The notes under the pieces: generated by a model | Told to the model about the DNA's origin: nothing | Seen by the model: only the letters and a program-made list of their open reading frames with translations | Databases searched by the model: none | Made by a program: the position numbers and the translations under genes | Shown: positions 22,992 to 33,655 of the stretch, one piece after another | How the letters are laid out: each line of letters opens with the position of its first letter | Numbering within the stretch: the stretch's first letter is position 1 | NCBI RefSeq assembly: GCF_018390535.1 | Contig: NZ_JAHBBW010000009.1 | Location: forward strand, 62,001 to 126,000 | DNA length: 64,000 nucleotides | Direction: 5' to 3' | Source of the DNA: Bacteroides propionicigenes | GTDB lineage: Bacteria; Bacteroidota; Bacteroidia; Bacteroidales; Bacteroidaceae

Positions 22992-25088
22992 ATGAATAAT
23001 GAAAAAATAATAGCTAAAAGTAATATCGCTAATAAAATTAGGAACACAAATTTATCCCGAAAACAAGGATTGATGCCTTTGTTTGAATTGATAAGTAATT
23101 CTATACACTCTATTTTTGAACGTAGAAAGGCACATTTGCTGGATAACGATGAAAGTGGAAAGATTCTAATTACTTTAATAAGAAATGGACAGCCTGAGAC
23201 TTTAGCTTCTATTCCTGATAATGACGATTATCCTATAAAAGACATTATTGTGGAAGATAATGGAATTGGACTTAATGACGATAATTTAATTTCCTTTACA
23301 GAGGCTGATTCTGATCACAAATTAGAAATTGGTGGAAAGGGGGTGGGACGTTTTGTTTGTCTGAAAGCATTTAAGTGGTTGGAAATTGTCAGTACCTTCT
23401 CTGAAAATGGGATATTCAAACAGAGAGGATTATCTCTTAAAAACACAAAACAAGGGTTTGAAAATTACCAGGAAACCGATGCGGCTATTCACAGATATCA
23501 AACAATATGTATTTTGCATGACTTTGCATTGGACTTCCAGAGAAATACTACAAAAAAAATAATTGAAATAGCAGATGCTATTATTACCCATTTTCAGTTA
23601 TATTTTATAACTAATCAAATGCCACATATCGTTATTCGAAATCAAAATAACGATCAGGTAGATCTAAACAATAGATATGCCGGTTCATTTAGAAACAAAG
23701 TTCAAGGCGATGAATTTGTAATAGGAGATGATGTTTTTAAAGTTTATTTGTCAGAATCAAACTCTTCAAAAAGCCATAGATTACATTTCTGTGCCCACAA
23801 TAGAAGTGTAATAGAAGAGTGGTTAGGAAAAAAAATTATTGAATTAGGCAAAAAACCGATATTGGATAATGGCACTGAGCCTTTTTATTATGCTGCCTTT
23901 ATTGTTAGTGATTTATTAGATAACTCTGTAAATAATGAAAGAACGAACTTCGACTTTCCAATAAATGAAGCAGAAGATGAAGATAATGATGAAACCTTTG
24001 ATTCTGCAGAAATTTCTTTATCGAAAATACGACGCCATGCAATAAAGACGATTGAAAACCTGATTTCAGATTATATAAATGAGGTCAGAACTTTGAAAGT
24101 AGAAACATATCGTACAGTGATAGAGGCTGAACTACCTCAATATAGAGCTGTATTAAATAGAAAAGCTGAAAATATTAAGAAATTGCAAGCTGGTTTGTCT
24201 AAACAAAGCTTAGATATAGAGTTATATAAGATAGAATCAGAATGGAAAACAGAAGTTAAAAAACAAGGAATTGAACTGATTGAAAAGAAAAAAGACATTA
24301 CAAATCTGGATGAGTATCATAAACTATACGAAGGATATCTAACAGAACTCAATGATATTGGTCAATCAGAATTAGCCAGGTATATAATCCATAGAAAATC
24401 AGTTATAGATTTATTAGATTTCCTAATTAGTAAAGAAGGAGACGATGATAAATATGCCAATGAAGATCTTGTTCATAGTCTTTTTTTTCCTATTCGGACT
24501 ACCTCCGATGTTATCCCATATAACAAACAGAATTTGTGGATGATTGACGAAAAATTGTCATATCATACATATCTAGCATCTGATAAAACTTTCAATGCCA
24601 TGGAAAATATAGAAGTTTCAGAAAATCCTGATGACAGACCAGATATGTTGATATTCTCTAATGCTTTTGCTTTTGCGACAGAAAAGGAAGCCCCTTATAA
24701 TGCAATCACCATAATCGAATTTAAAAAGCCAGAAAGAAATAATTATATAGATAATGATGAAGCAAAAAATCCTATTGACCAAGTCGAACGTTATGTGGAG
24801 GACTTATTAGGAGGCAAAATTACTAATCGTAAAGGTAGAACTATTATTATAACAAAAGATACTCCTTTCTATATTTATATAATAAGTGATTTAACCCCAA
24901 CATTGGTAAAGATTTTAGAAAGGAGAGATTTCTATAAAACTCCTGATGGACAAGGTTATTATACATTTAAATCAAGAAGATATAATGGGTATATAGAGGT
25001 GATGTCGTTTGAAAAGGTAAAAAATGATGCAAGAAAGCGTAATCAGATATTATTTGATAAATTGGGGCTTCCATTAGAAGTAGAATAA
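22992..25088 (+). CDS. GHKL ATPase fused to a PD-(D/E)xK nuclease-like domain, putative phage-defence protein
   Basis: The 698-residue protein begins with a GHKL/HSP90-type ATPase: LFELISNSIHSI (N box), IIVEDNGIGLNDDNLISF (G1) and EIGGKGVGRFVCLKAF (G2). A long charged helical middle follows (about 350-500). The C-terminal 200 residues hold PDMLIFS...ITIIEFKKPERN, a good PD-(D/E)xK core with Asp near 545 and Glu-x-Lys near 577. ATP-gated nucleases of this layout are frequent among anti-phage systems. The gene is single, has its own promoter and terminator, and is AT-rich compared with the ICE backbone, as defence cargo usually is. I do not recognise a named system. Confidence 0.75.
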   Translation: MNNEKIIAKSNIANKIRNTNLSRKQGLMPLFELISNSIHSIFERRKAHLLDNDESGKILITLIRNGQPETLASIPDNDDYPIKDIIVEDNGIGLNDDNLISFTEADSDHKLEIGGKGVGRFVCLKAFKWLEIVSTFSENGIFKQRGLSLKNTKQGFENYQETDAAIHRYQTICILHDFALDFQRNTTKKIIEIADAIITHFQLYFITNQMPHIVIRNQNNDQVDLNNRYAGSFRNKVQGDEFVIGDDVFKVYLSESNSSKSHRLHFCAHNRSVIEEWLGKKIIELGKKPILDNGTEPFYYAAFIVSDLLDNSVNNERTNFDFPINEAEDEDNDETFDSAEISLSKIRRHAIKTIENLISDYINEVRTLKVETYRTVIEAELPQYRAVLNRKAENIKKLQAGLSKQSLDIELYKIESEWKTEVKKQGIELIEKKKDITNLDEYHKLYEGYLTELNDIGQSELARYIIHRKSVIDLLDFLISKEGDDDKYANEDLVHSLFFPIRTTSDVIPYNKQNLWMIDEKLSYHTYLASDKTFNAMENIEVSENPDDRPDMLIFSNAFAFATEKEAPYNAITIIEFKKPERNNYIDNDEAKNPIDQVERYVEDLLGGKITNRKGRTIIITKDTPFYIYIISDLTPTLVKILERRDFYKTPDGQGYYTFKSRRYNGYIEVMSFEKVKNDARKRNQILFDKLGLPLEVE

Positions 25089-25118
25089 AAAGATTGATAG
25101 TTGTATTATAGCATATAA

Positions 25119-25173
25119 GACAAGGGCACGGACGGCAGGTCGGATTTATCCGGGTGCCGTCCGTGCCTTTGTC
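25119..25173. terminator. Bidirectional terminator hairpin
   Basis: A 19-bp stem (25119-25137 with 25155-25173, core GGCACGGACGGCA) has one wobble pair and a 17-base loop. It lies between the convergent GHKL-nuclease and methylase-helicase genes. Confidence 0.75.
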
Positions 25174-25260
25174 CTTTCCTGAAAACGGCTCTTTGCGGCA
25201 AACTGCGGAAGTGGAGCTTGCGCAGCTTCCGGGGTTTGCCGTAATGTGCCGTGGGAAACA

Positions 25261-28200
25261 TTACGATATTTTTCGGGTTTCCTTTGCCGGCATTATAATG
25301 TTCATGGACGGTACATGCCTTGCCTGTTGTGACTGGTCGGGTGCAATATCGCTGCCGCTGACCGGTCTGACCTTTTCCTGCCCGGCCATATCATCGTTCC
25401 CGTTCTGTTCGGGCTGTTTCAATGTGAGTTGTATCCTCCGGTTCAACGTGGCGAGTTCCTCTGTCAGTTCCTTTATCTCCCCCTCTTTGGGCCAGAGCGT
25501 GGAGACTATCTCACGCAGGACCGGCAGGTCTTTCTCCAACTCCGCATTGTCCTTTTTCCGTTTCTCTATCATGCCGGGAATACGCTCCAACGCATTGATG
25601 AAGTTCATTACGGCCAGCTTCGGGTCTTTGGCGATATACCCGTTATTATAGGTGTATTTGATGCCGTCCAGTCCCTCGACCATGAACTTGTTCTGCAAGG
25701 ATTCCGTGCTTCCGTCCCAGACCTTTTCGGAACGTACCAGAATACGGAAGTCGAACAGCGTTCCTATTTTCATATAGTCATCCTCAGTCCGGGCATTCCG
25801 GTTGATTGCGGACAACCTGTCGGCCAGAATCTCGATATTACCGGACTCCACCCCGTCCAGTTTGAGCGGATTGGGCCTCAATCCGGTGGCCGTATCCGTA
25901 GGGGCAACCCGGTTCAGGTATTCCCAATCCCGCGTGAAACGCTCTATGAAAGTTTCGTTCTTTTCAATTTCTGAAACCTTCTCGTGCAGCTTCCCTTTGG
26001 CGTTCCCCTTGTTCCTGTGGTATGCCAGTCTTTCGCTCTCAAGGACCGCCAGTTTCTTTTCCAGCTTGGCCTTTTCCAGCAGGTCGTTGTTGTCTGAAAG
26101 AATGGCCACGTACTCACTGAAGCTCACCCCGCCGTTTTCATCCATCGCTCCCTCATCAATGGTCCGTGTAGCGAGATTATGGCTTTTTAACTGGTTGATG
26201 AACACCTGCTTGTTATGAAGCAGGTTGAACTTGTAACTGTCCAATGATTTTTCCACCGCATAGATATAGCAGTCCACCGTATTGCCGGCATGTTCCTTGG
26301 CCACTATATTCCCTTTTCTAACCGCTCTTCCGTTACGTTGTTCCAGGTCGGAAGGCCTTCAGGGTATGTCCAGGTGATGGATGGCCACGGCCCTCTGTTG
26401 GGCGTTGACTCCCGTTCCCAGTTTCTGGGTGGAGCCGAAAAGGAAACGGATGCGTCCGGAGTTCATGTCGTCAAACAGTTCCTTACGCGCGTTGTCGCTG
26501 TTCACTTCCTGAATGAAACGGATCTGCTTTTCCGGAATGTCGTGGTCTTCCACCAGCTTGCGCCTGATTTCGCTGTAAATGTTCCATTCGTCCGGCTTGT
26601 ACGTGCTCAGATCGGAAAACACGAATTGCGTGCCCTTCTGGTCGAGATACTTGTAGTAGTATTCCGCAATTCTGGCCGCGCAGTGGGATGCCTTGTTTCC
26701 CGGATTGTCCCCGTATTTCATGTCGATGAGGCGCATGTCAAGCGACATCTTGTTCGAGTAGTTGGTGGCTATCAGCATTTTCGCCTTCTCCTCTGCATCG
26801 GACAGCGGAAGGCGGTCTATATGGGTGGCGTCCCCGCTCTCCGCAAACTTTATCAGCTTCTCTATGAACATCTCCTGGTCGGGTGTGGGCGGTATATGGT
26901 ACAGCTGCTGATTGAGCTTCGGCCTGTCCACACCCACGTCCTCCGCAGTCTTGTAGTCGGTTATCTCCGCGTAGAAGTTGGCAAGTTCGGGCACTTTGAT
27001 AAAGTACCTGAACCGTTCCTTCTGCACGATCTGGTTGGTCACGGAGAACTCAAAATCCGTGCTTTTCTTGGCATATACGGCGGCCCAACCGTCAAAGCAG
27101 GTGATTCCCTGCCTTTCCATTTCTCTGGGACGAAGGTATTTGAAAAGCAGGTAAAGCTCGGTCAGACTGTTGGAGATGGTCGTACCCGACAGGAAGGTGG
27201 CCCCCAGGTCCCTGCCGGAGCGTTCCTGAATGGTACGGATGGCAAAAAGCAGGTTCATCGCCTTTATGCTTCCTTCCGGGTTTCCAAGTCCCGAAACCCT
27301 TGCATGGCGGGTGTTGAACATCAGGTTCTTGAAATTATGCGATTCGTCCACGAACAGGTGGTCGATACCCATCTGTTTGAAATCAACCACGTCATCCGTC
27401 CGCCCCTTGATGGTATCCTCCAGTTTTTCAAGTTTCGCCTGAAGATTCTCCTTCCTCTTTTCCAGTCCGCGTATAATCCAGCCACTGACCTCGTTTCCCT
27501 GTTGCTCGAATACGGTAAGGTTCTCCTCTATGCTTTCTATCTCCTTATTGTATATCTCCTGCTGTATCTCCGGTGACTGGGGGATTTTTCCGAACTGGTC
27601 GTGCGTGAGTATGATGCAGTCCCAGTTGTTATTTTTGATGTCATGGAATATCCCGACACGTTTTTCGGGGGTGAAATCCTCCTTTCCCGGATACAGTACC
27701 TTCGCGTTCGGATATGCCCTTTTGAATGTGTCGGCGATGTCGTGCACGTTGCTCTTCAACCCTATAATCATGGGCTTGTCCGCCAGTCCGAGACGCTTCA
27801 TCTCGAAGGCGGCCACACACATGATGAGCGTCTTGCCGGTGCCCACCTCGTGGTCGATTATCCCCCCGCCGTTGAGTTTCAGCATCCATACCGCATTTTT
27901 CTGGCTGTCGTACAAGCCGGGGATGTCAAGACCTTTCAAATCAAGGAAAGGAAAGTTCTGGCAGGAGCCGTCGTAGTCCGGCCGTACATAACAGTTGAAC
28001 TTGCGGTTGTACATGCCGGCAAGGTTCTGCTTGAATTGCGGGAGCTGCTCGTTCAGCCAGTTCACGAACTCCTTGCGTATCTCGTTGATCTTGGCGTCGG
28101 CAAGCTGGATGGCGTCGGCATCGCGCACCTTTATGTCTTTTCCGTCCTTGTTCTGTACGGTTTTTGTGATGTCGGGCACGGTGTTGTGCAGGGCATGTTT

Positions 28201-30651
28201 CAGCAGGTCATTCCCGTAATATCCCCTTTTTTCTCCTTTCACGAAGTATTTGTCGGTGATGTTCGCATTGCTTCCTTCAAGGGTTATGCCGAACTCGTCG
28301 ATGCTTTCCGTATAGCTGATGCGGGTCTTTACCCCGAAAAGGTATTCCGCAAACTCTTCATATACGGATGTGGGTATCCACCGTTCACCCAGGTTGAAAT
28401 CAAGCAGCTCGAAGCCGATGGGTTCCGGTGCGGCGTCCTTCAGCGCTTCCAGCGACCTCCCGCTTTCCTTGTCATCGGGGTATTCCTTGAGATGCTTCTC
28501 TATCCATTCCGCTTTGGCGATGACGTTCCCCGCAATGAAACGGTCCCTTATCTCGTATCTTTTCATCATGGGGTTGTAGAAGATACGGCTTTCAAGCTGT
28601 TCAAGCAGTTCCCGCCTGCCGATGTCGCTCAGGCTCTCCATATACTCCAGATTCACCTCCCCGAACTTGTTCAGTGAGGCCGCGAGCGCTTCCTGGGCGG
28701 TGTCCGCATGTTTGGCCTCGTTGGCATTGAATGATACGGGCACGGTGAATATGTCCGCTTTCTGTATCTTGCCCCGGATACTTCTTTCCAGTGAGAGCAT
28801 TTCCCTGCCTCCCGCATCCATCAGCAGGAACTTGGCGTTGTCCTTGTGGTTGAGTTCCCGGAACATGCGTCTGAAACGGTCATACCGCCTGTTGAGTTCC
28901 TCACGCAGGCCGGGCTGTTCGGTTTCCGTCTCGGCTTCAGTCCTGTAAAGCTCATGGTATGCCTCACGAAGGGGGATATAATAAGAGGCCCGGTATTGCT
29001 GGGTTACTGTCAGTCTGAGCGGGTGGAACTGTACTTCGGGAGTGTTCATGCCCCGAAGGTGGCCGTATTGTTCGCCTGATTTTACAATGGAGCCGTTCTT
29101 GTATTCCGGCTTCAATTCCCCGTCAAACGCTCTTGGTTCCATTTCTTTTTTGCGTTCCTCCTCCATCTTCCTCCTGCGTTCCTGCCATGCCGCTTCCGCC
29201 TCGGCCTGCGCCAGGGAAAGATCCTCTTCCGGGACCGCTTCGTCATAAGCGTTCTCCTGCGAGAAGAGATTGAACATTTCGGGCGTGTTGTCCTTCTTCT
29301 TACGGGATGCCGTCACAACTTTTCTTTCCGGCATTCTGTTTTCCGGTACTTCCGTCTCTTCTTCTTCGGCATAAATGTCGAAAAGGTTGAGCATGGGTTC
29401 ATACGGTCTGGCGGAAGGGAGCTGTTCCACCTGCTCGCTTTTTTGTGGCCGTTCGTCCTCTTCCGTTATGGTGATTGTCGGTTGGATGGCTGTGGACGGA
29501 ACGGACTGCCGGGACAGGTTCTCCGTGTAGAGTTCCCGGTTCAGACGGTTCTCGATGTCCCGCAAGAGCAACCCACCGAGTTCTTCGGAAATGGTCTCCA
29601 CGCTGCCGTCATGGATGAAGTTCATGGCGGGCTGCCCGTACATGTTCTTACCGGTCTTGACAGCGGTATGGATAATGTGGTCCGGCTCCTTGTAGCAGTT
29701 GTTGATGGTGATGTCTCCGGGCAGTGTGCGGGTCTCGATGAAGTTCCGTTCCGCTTCGGTCAGTCCGTTTTTCCGGCTATTCTTCTGCAATACGATCAGG
29801 TCACTGCTCACTTTGGTTCCGGCATCGGTGAAAAGGTTGCCGGGCAGGCGGACAGCCGAAACCAGTCCGGCGTGGTTCACCAGCCATTCCCGTATGGGAC
29901 GGTTGCCGGGCGAGTCCATGACTCCCGAAGTCGTGATGAAGGCCATTATGCCACCTTCCCGCAGCGTATCCATGCCTTTCAAAAAGAAATAGTTGTGTAC
30001 GGCGTTGAGTGCCCCTTTGCGTACCGGATCGCCACTGCGGTCAAAGTCACGGTCATATACTCTGGTATCTCCGAACGGAATATTGGAGGATACCACATCG
30101 AAATAACCGTTATAATAAGGTTGTATGGTCTGGAAGCCGTCTATAATGACCTTGCTGTCCGGATAGAGCGCGGAGAGAATCCTTCCGGTGAGCTTGTCCT
30201 TCTCAAAGCAGGTTATTTCAGGCACGTCCTTCAGAGGGCTGATGAAAACTCCGATACCTGCGGAAGGATCAAGAAAACGTCCGGGGACGACACCCGACGT
30301 CTGCAACGTCCTCTGTATGATGTCTGCCACCGCTTCGGGGGTATAGAATGCGGTAAGTACGGAATTTTTAAGGCTTTGTATATACTCCTTGTACTGCTTC
30401 TCGTCTGTGGAATACTCCCGAAGCAGTTCATGCAGCAGCCTCACCTGAGGGAACAGTTCCCTGTCAGCCGTTCATTTTCCGATGTCCGTGTCTTTTTCTG
30501 CCGGATTGAGGATACATTTCAGTCCCCCGAAACCGGTATAACCATTCAATACTTTGCGTCCTTCTTCGGTGAGACAAAACTCCGGGCGCATGAACAGGTA
30601 TTCAAGTGCGGCCATGTTGTCCGCCAGATGTTGTCGCTTGTTATATGCCAT
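25261..30651 (-). CDS. N-6 DNA methylase / SNF2-like helicase giant protein, two in-frame TGA
   Basis: Reading TGA as Trp gives 1,796 residues. The start is ATG 30651 ([12 protein letters not shown]), typical of these ICE proteins. Domains in order: an N-6 methylase-like part with NIPFGD (near 189, the NPPY motif), a linker with PxxQ-like acidic stretches (390-490), and an SF2 helicase with Walker A EVGTGKT (near 936) and DESH (near 1101). The last motif, [18 protein letters not shown], is helicase motif VI. A C-terminal coiled coil follows. In-frame TGA codons are codon 60 (30472-30474) and codon 1431 (26359-26361). The second sits where the family has an invariant Trp (DIPWRPxDLEQR). The frame has no other break. 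Such proteins are thought to protect or process element DNA. Confidence 0.82.
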
Positions 30652-31081
30652 ATTGTTCTATATTTGATTGGATGAAACCTGTCAGTTCGATGGTGAGGAT
30701 ACGGTAAGAAGGGGAAGCCTCAAACTTGTCATCTATGGGATATTTGTTGAATACGGCTTCTGCGGACGGCAGTAGTCCCAGGCAGAGACCTTTCCGCTTT
30801 TCAGGGGGCACTTCCGGGAATCATTCCGACACCACTTCAAAAAGGGTGTCGAACTTGGAAAACTGCAAGTCCCGGTATAGCACGGCGTCCGACTGTTCCA
30901 ATGCCTGCGTGACGGTCAGACCGTCACGTATGGAATGTTCATAGACATTGGCTGCCTCATCGGCTCTTGACCTGATAAAATCCGGATTCCCGGCCATGTG
31001 GGGATGGCTTTCTCGTAAATGAAGAAGGAGAGCCGTTTCAAAGTATGACAGTTCTCCCTCTGGTGTATTGTTATGTTGCAT
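30641..31081 (-). CDS. DUF1896 protein, one in-frame TGA
   Basis: This 146-codon gene of the DUF1896 family (SYFETALLLHLRESHPHMAGNPDFIRSRADEAANVYE; C-terminal [14 protein letters not shown]) always accompanies the methylase-helicase in these elements. TGA at 30821-30823 (codon 87, VVSE-TGA-FPEVPPEK) interrupts it; the frame resumes and ends with TAA at 30641-30643. That stop overlaps the methylase-helicase start (ATGGCATATAA), a tight coupling that would be lost if translation ended at the TGA. Confidence 0.8.
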
Positions 31082-31126
31082 AATCGGTTTGTTTTTACGT
31101 TGGATGATTCCATGTATTCATTAAAC

Positions 31127-31164
31127 ATATACCCGACGGCCATCGGTGTGGTAATCGGGTATAT
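31127..31164 (-). terminator. Hairpin after the DUF3945 gene
   Basis: ATATACCCGA (31127-31136) and TCGGGTATAT (31155-31164) pair perfectly over 10 bases with an 18-base loop. No strong T tract, so it may be an attenuator within the operon. Confidence 0.5.
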
Positions 31165-31191
31165 ATGTGAAGTGTGGCCGTTTCCGTAAGA

Positions 31192-32481
31192 CTATGCCAC
31201 GGAAAAGCTGTTTTTCTTGGGTTTGGGCGTGAAGGATGCGGCGTGACGTGCCGTCTGCTTGCTTTCCTTTTTCTGGTCCTGTTTCCGGTTTTCAAGATTC
31301 GGCTTGTACTCCCTCGCGTTCTTTCCTATGAGAAGGTTGTTGCTCTTGTTGCTGAAGCGTACGTCATCGGAGAATGTCCTGCCCTTGTAGCGCATATTCT
31401 CGATATATACCATTTCATGGTTTTCCAGCATCTTTTTCTGTTCGGGGGTGATTCTGGCTCCCATGATGGTGTCGTTCACTTTCAGCTGTTCTCCGGCCTG
31501 CTTGAATGCGATGTCCATGATTCTCGGATCGACAAAGGCCACGCCGGAAAGAAGCGTGTCGTTCTTGCGCTGTATGTCATTGATGGAAAGTTGCCCGCCT
31601 GATGCGAGGACCTGCTTCTGCTTGTCGTCCAGTCTTTTCCCGTAGATGTAGTCCGGTATCTTGATGGCATCCACGGGCATCGTGATGATACGGTTGCTCG
31701 GTTCATGGAAAGCCACGTAACAGTTGCATACTTTTCCTGTGTAGGTATCCTTCATCTCCTTTATTCCTCCCAGTGTTCCGGTATCCTGGAGTTTCTGCTT
31801 TTCCTCGTCCGTGAATACGCCTTTATAGGCGGGCAGGTCATATTGCGGCTTGTCAAGCCTGCTCAGTGTTTTTAGCTGTACCTTGCCGTCCTCACCCTTG
31901 ACACAGAGGAAACAGGCCTCACCCATGTCCTGCTTGACGCCGTTGACTTCCTTGCTGATGGGGAAGGCGGTGGAAGTGATTCTGCCCTTGAGCATTTCAC
32001 CCATGCAATGGTTTTCAAACAACAGTTGCTTGTCCACTCCCAGCGCACTGAGTTCCTTCCAGGGAAGCTGGTGCTCGTCGAACTTGTAGCGTCTGGCGAG
32101 TTTGGCGATACGCCCTTCATCGTTCAGTTCACTGTTCTCTACCAGTTTTTTGCCTTCCGGTCCGGGGTCTTCCCCCTTTCGGATCTGGATGACGGCGTTC
32201 AGGGTCTTTTCCAATACAGCGAAAGGGATAAGGAAGAAACTGAAACTTGTGGGATTATTGTACTGGTTCTTGAAATTCGTGAAGAACAGTTCCAACGGTG
32301 ATGTGCGGTCCAGCTTCAGAAAGCTGTTGTTGTTCTTCTTGTCGGGTGGTACGATTTCGAGACTGCCGTCCTGCTCGTTCATTTTGGAAACGACTGCGGT
32401 CTTGTTCGTTCTTTTGTCAAGGACTGCCATTACATGCTCTTCCTGACCTTGCTGCTCTTGTTCTTGCTTTTTCTTTGCCAT
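31192..32481 (-). CDS. DUF4099/DUF3945 protein of ICE-2
   Basis: The 429-residue relative of the 2575-3897 protein starts with a charged tail and EEHVMAVLDKRTNKTAVVSKM, then DUF4099-like and DUF3945-like repeats (FTDEEKQKLQDTGTLGGIKEM; MLENHEMVYIENMRYKGRTF), and ends Lys-rich. It is the only long gene of this operon without a TGA. It heads the operon with the DUF1896 and methylase-helicase genes downstream. No topoisomerase gene is in this element, at least in the part seen. Role unknown. Confidence 0.83.
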   Translation of the reverse strand: MAKKKQEQEQQGQEEHVMAVLDKRTNKTAVVSKMNEQDGSLEIVPPDKKNNNSFLKLDRTSPLELFFTNFKNQYNNPTSFSFFLIPFAVLEKTLNAVIQIRKGEDPGPEGKKLVENSELNDEGRIAKLARRYKFDEHQLPWKELSALGVDKQLLFENHCMGEMLKGRITSTAFPISKEVNGVKQDMGEACFLCVKGEDGKVQLKTLSRLDKPQYDLPAYKGVFTDEEKQKLQDTGTLGGIKEMKDTYTGKVCNCYVAFHEPSNRIITMPVDAIKIPDYIYGKRLDDKQKQVLASGGQLSINDIQRKNDTLLSGVAFVDPRIMDIAFKQAGEQLKVNDTIMGARITPEQKKMLENHEMVYIENMRYKGRTFSDDVRFSNKSNNLLIGKNAREYKPNLENRKQDQKKESKQTARHAASFTPKPKKNSFSVA

Positions 32482-32741
32482 AAATTCTAAAATTAAAATG
32501 ATACAATAATGATTATTACCGGGTAAACTTTAGCCCGTCGGTGCGAATGTAGAACATTAGTTAATAACATGTTATAATATTGAAGGTATGGGGAATGATT
32601 GGCTGTGTTTGGCGTAAATTGGCGAATAATAGAAATAAGATTCAGAAATTATCTCTTAAGAAAACTAATAAAACTGAAGTTAGGAAATTGTAGGCTTTAT
32701 AGTATATTTGTGACTGAATATTTTTCTAATAATATATTATT

Positions 32742-33515
32742 ATGGATACGAACGACTTATCTCGCTTAGCCCAAATGATTGCAGACTTAGCTAATAGCAA
32801 TCTTAAACAATTACAAGGTAAATGTCAAGGGGAGACAGATATACAAGATTACTATTTAGGCATTTTACAAAGACAAGCTCTTTTATTGTTAGATTTATCT
32901 ATAATATTAGAGAATAGACAAAGTAAATATATATCAACTCCATATATTATTCTTAGGAGTTTATTGGATGACTTTATACACCTGTTATATCTGGAACTTT
33001 CGAATAATAAAGAAGAAGATATTATAAGAATAAATGCAGAAGCATATAAACATAGTTTTGTCTCCTTACAAAACTTAACAGATTCTAATTATGAGAATTT
33101 TGACGGTAAATATCCATTTTATTTAAAACGTGAAGAAGTGGAAGATGTTAAAAAACAATTTGCGACCAAAGACAAGAACAAAAAATATTTTGAAAATATT
33201 TCAAGGTTTAAGTTTAAGTCTTTTATGACTTTCAATATATTAGTTGGACGAATAACCCATTCTCGTAAGATAAAAATTTATCGAGACAGGGCATATTATT
33301 TATGGAAAGAGTTTTCTGAATTTGTTCATTACTCAACTTTCTCTTTTAAAATGGAGCAACAAGACGCTCCTGAAAATATGAATAAAATAGATGAGACATT
33401 CCAGTATTGCTACAATTCTATTTACCTATCTTTCAAATATTTTGCTTTTGAATATGATTTGGATTTTATAGACAACGATTTTTTGAGAAAAAGATATGGT
33501 ATCATATTTTCATAA
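32742..33515 (+). CDS. AT-rich cargo gene, HEPN-like/DUF5677-like hypothetical
   Basis: The 257-residue all-helical protein has a pattern reminiscent of DUF5677/HEPN-type proteins (YIILRSLLDDFIHLLYLEL; LWKEFSEFVHYSTFSF), but I cannot assign it firmly. The gene is AT-rich, reads against its neighbours, has its own -7 box (TATATTTG at 32703-32710) and lies between the DUF3945 and mobC genes. That is a usual place for cargo, often defence genes. Ends TAA. The 260-base gap before it holds only the promoter. Confidence 0.6.
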   Translation: MDTNDLSRLAQMIADLANSNLKQLQGKCQGETDIQDYYLGILQRQALLLLDLSIILENRQSKYISTPYIILRSLLDDFIHLLYLELSNNKEEDIIRINAEAYKHSFVSLQNLTDSNYENFDGKYPFYLKREEVEDVKKQFATKDKNKKYFENISRFKFKSFMTFNILVGRITHSRKIKIYRDRAYYLWKEFSEFVHYSTFSFKMEQQDAPENMNKIDETFQYCYNSIYLSFKYFAFEYDLDFIDNDFLRKRYGIIFS

Positions 33516-33655
33516 TAATAATGAAGTACCCAATTAGAAAAAGTATAATATGGGCGGGTAAAATTAAACGTCCATATTACTTTTAAATTGAAAAATGACA
33601 CGTTGCGATAATATAACGCAAGGAAGAGATTTATAGTATTGTTTTAGGATGAAAT

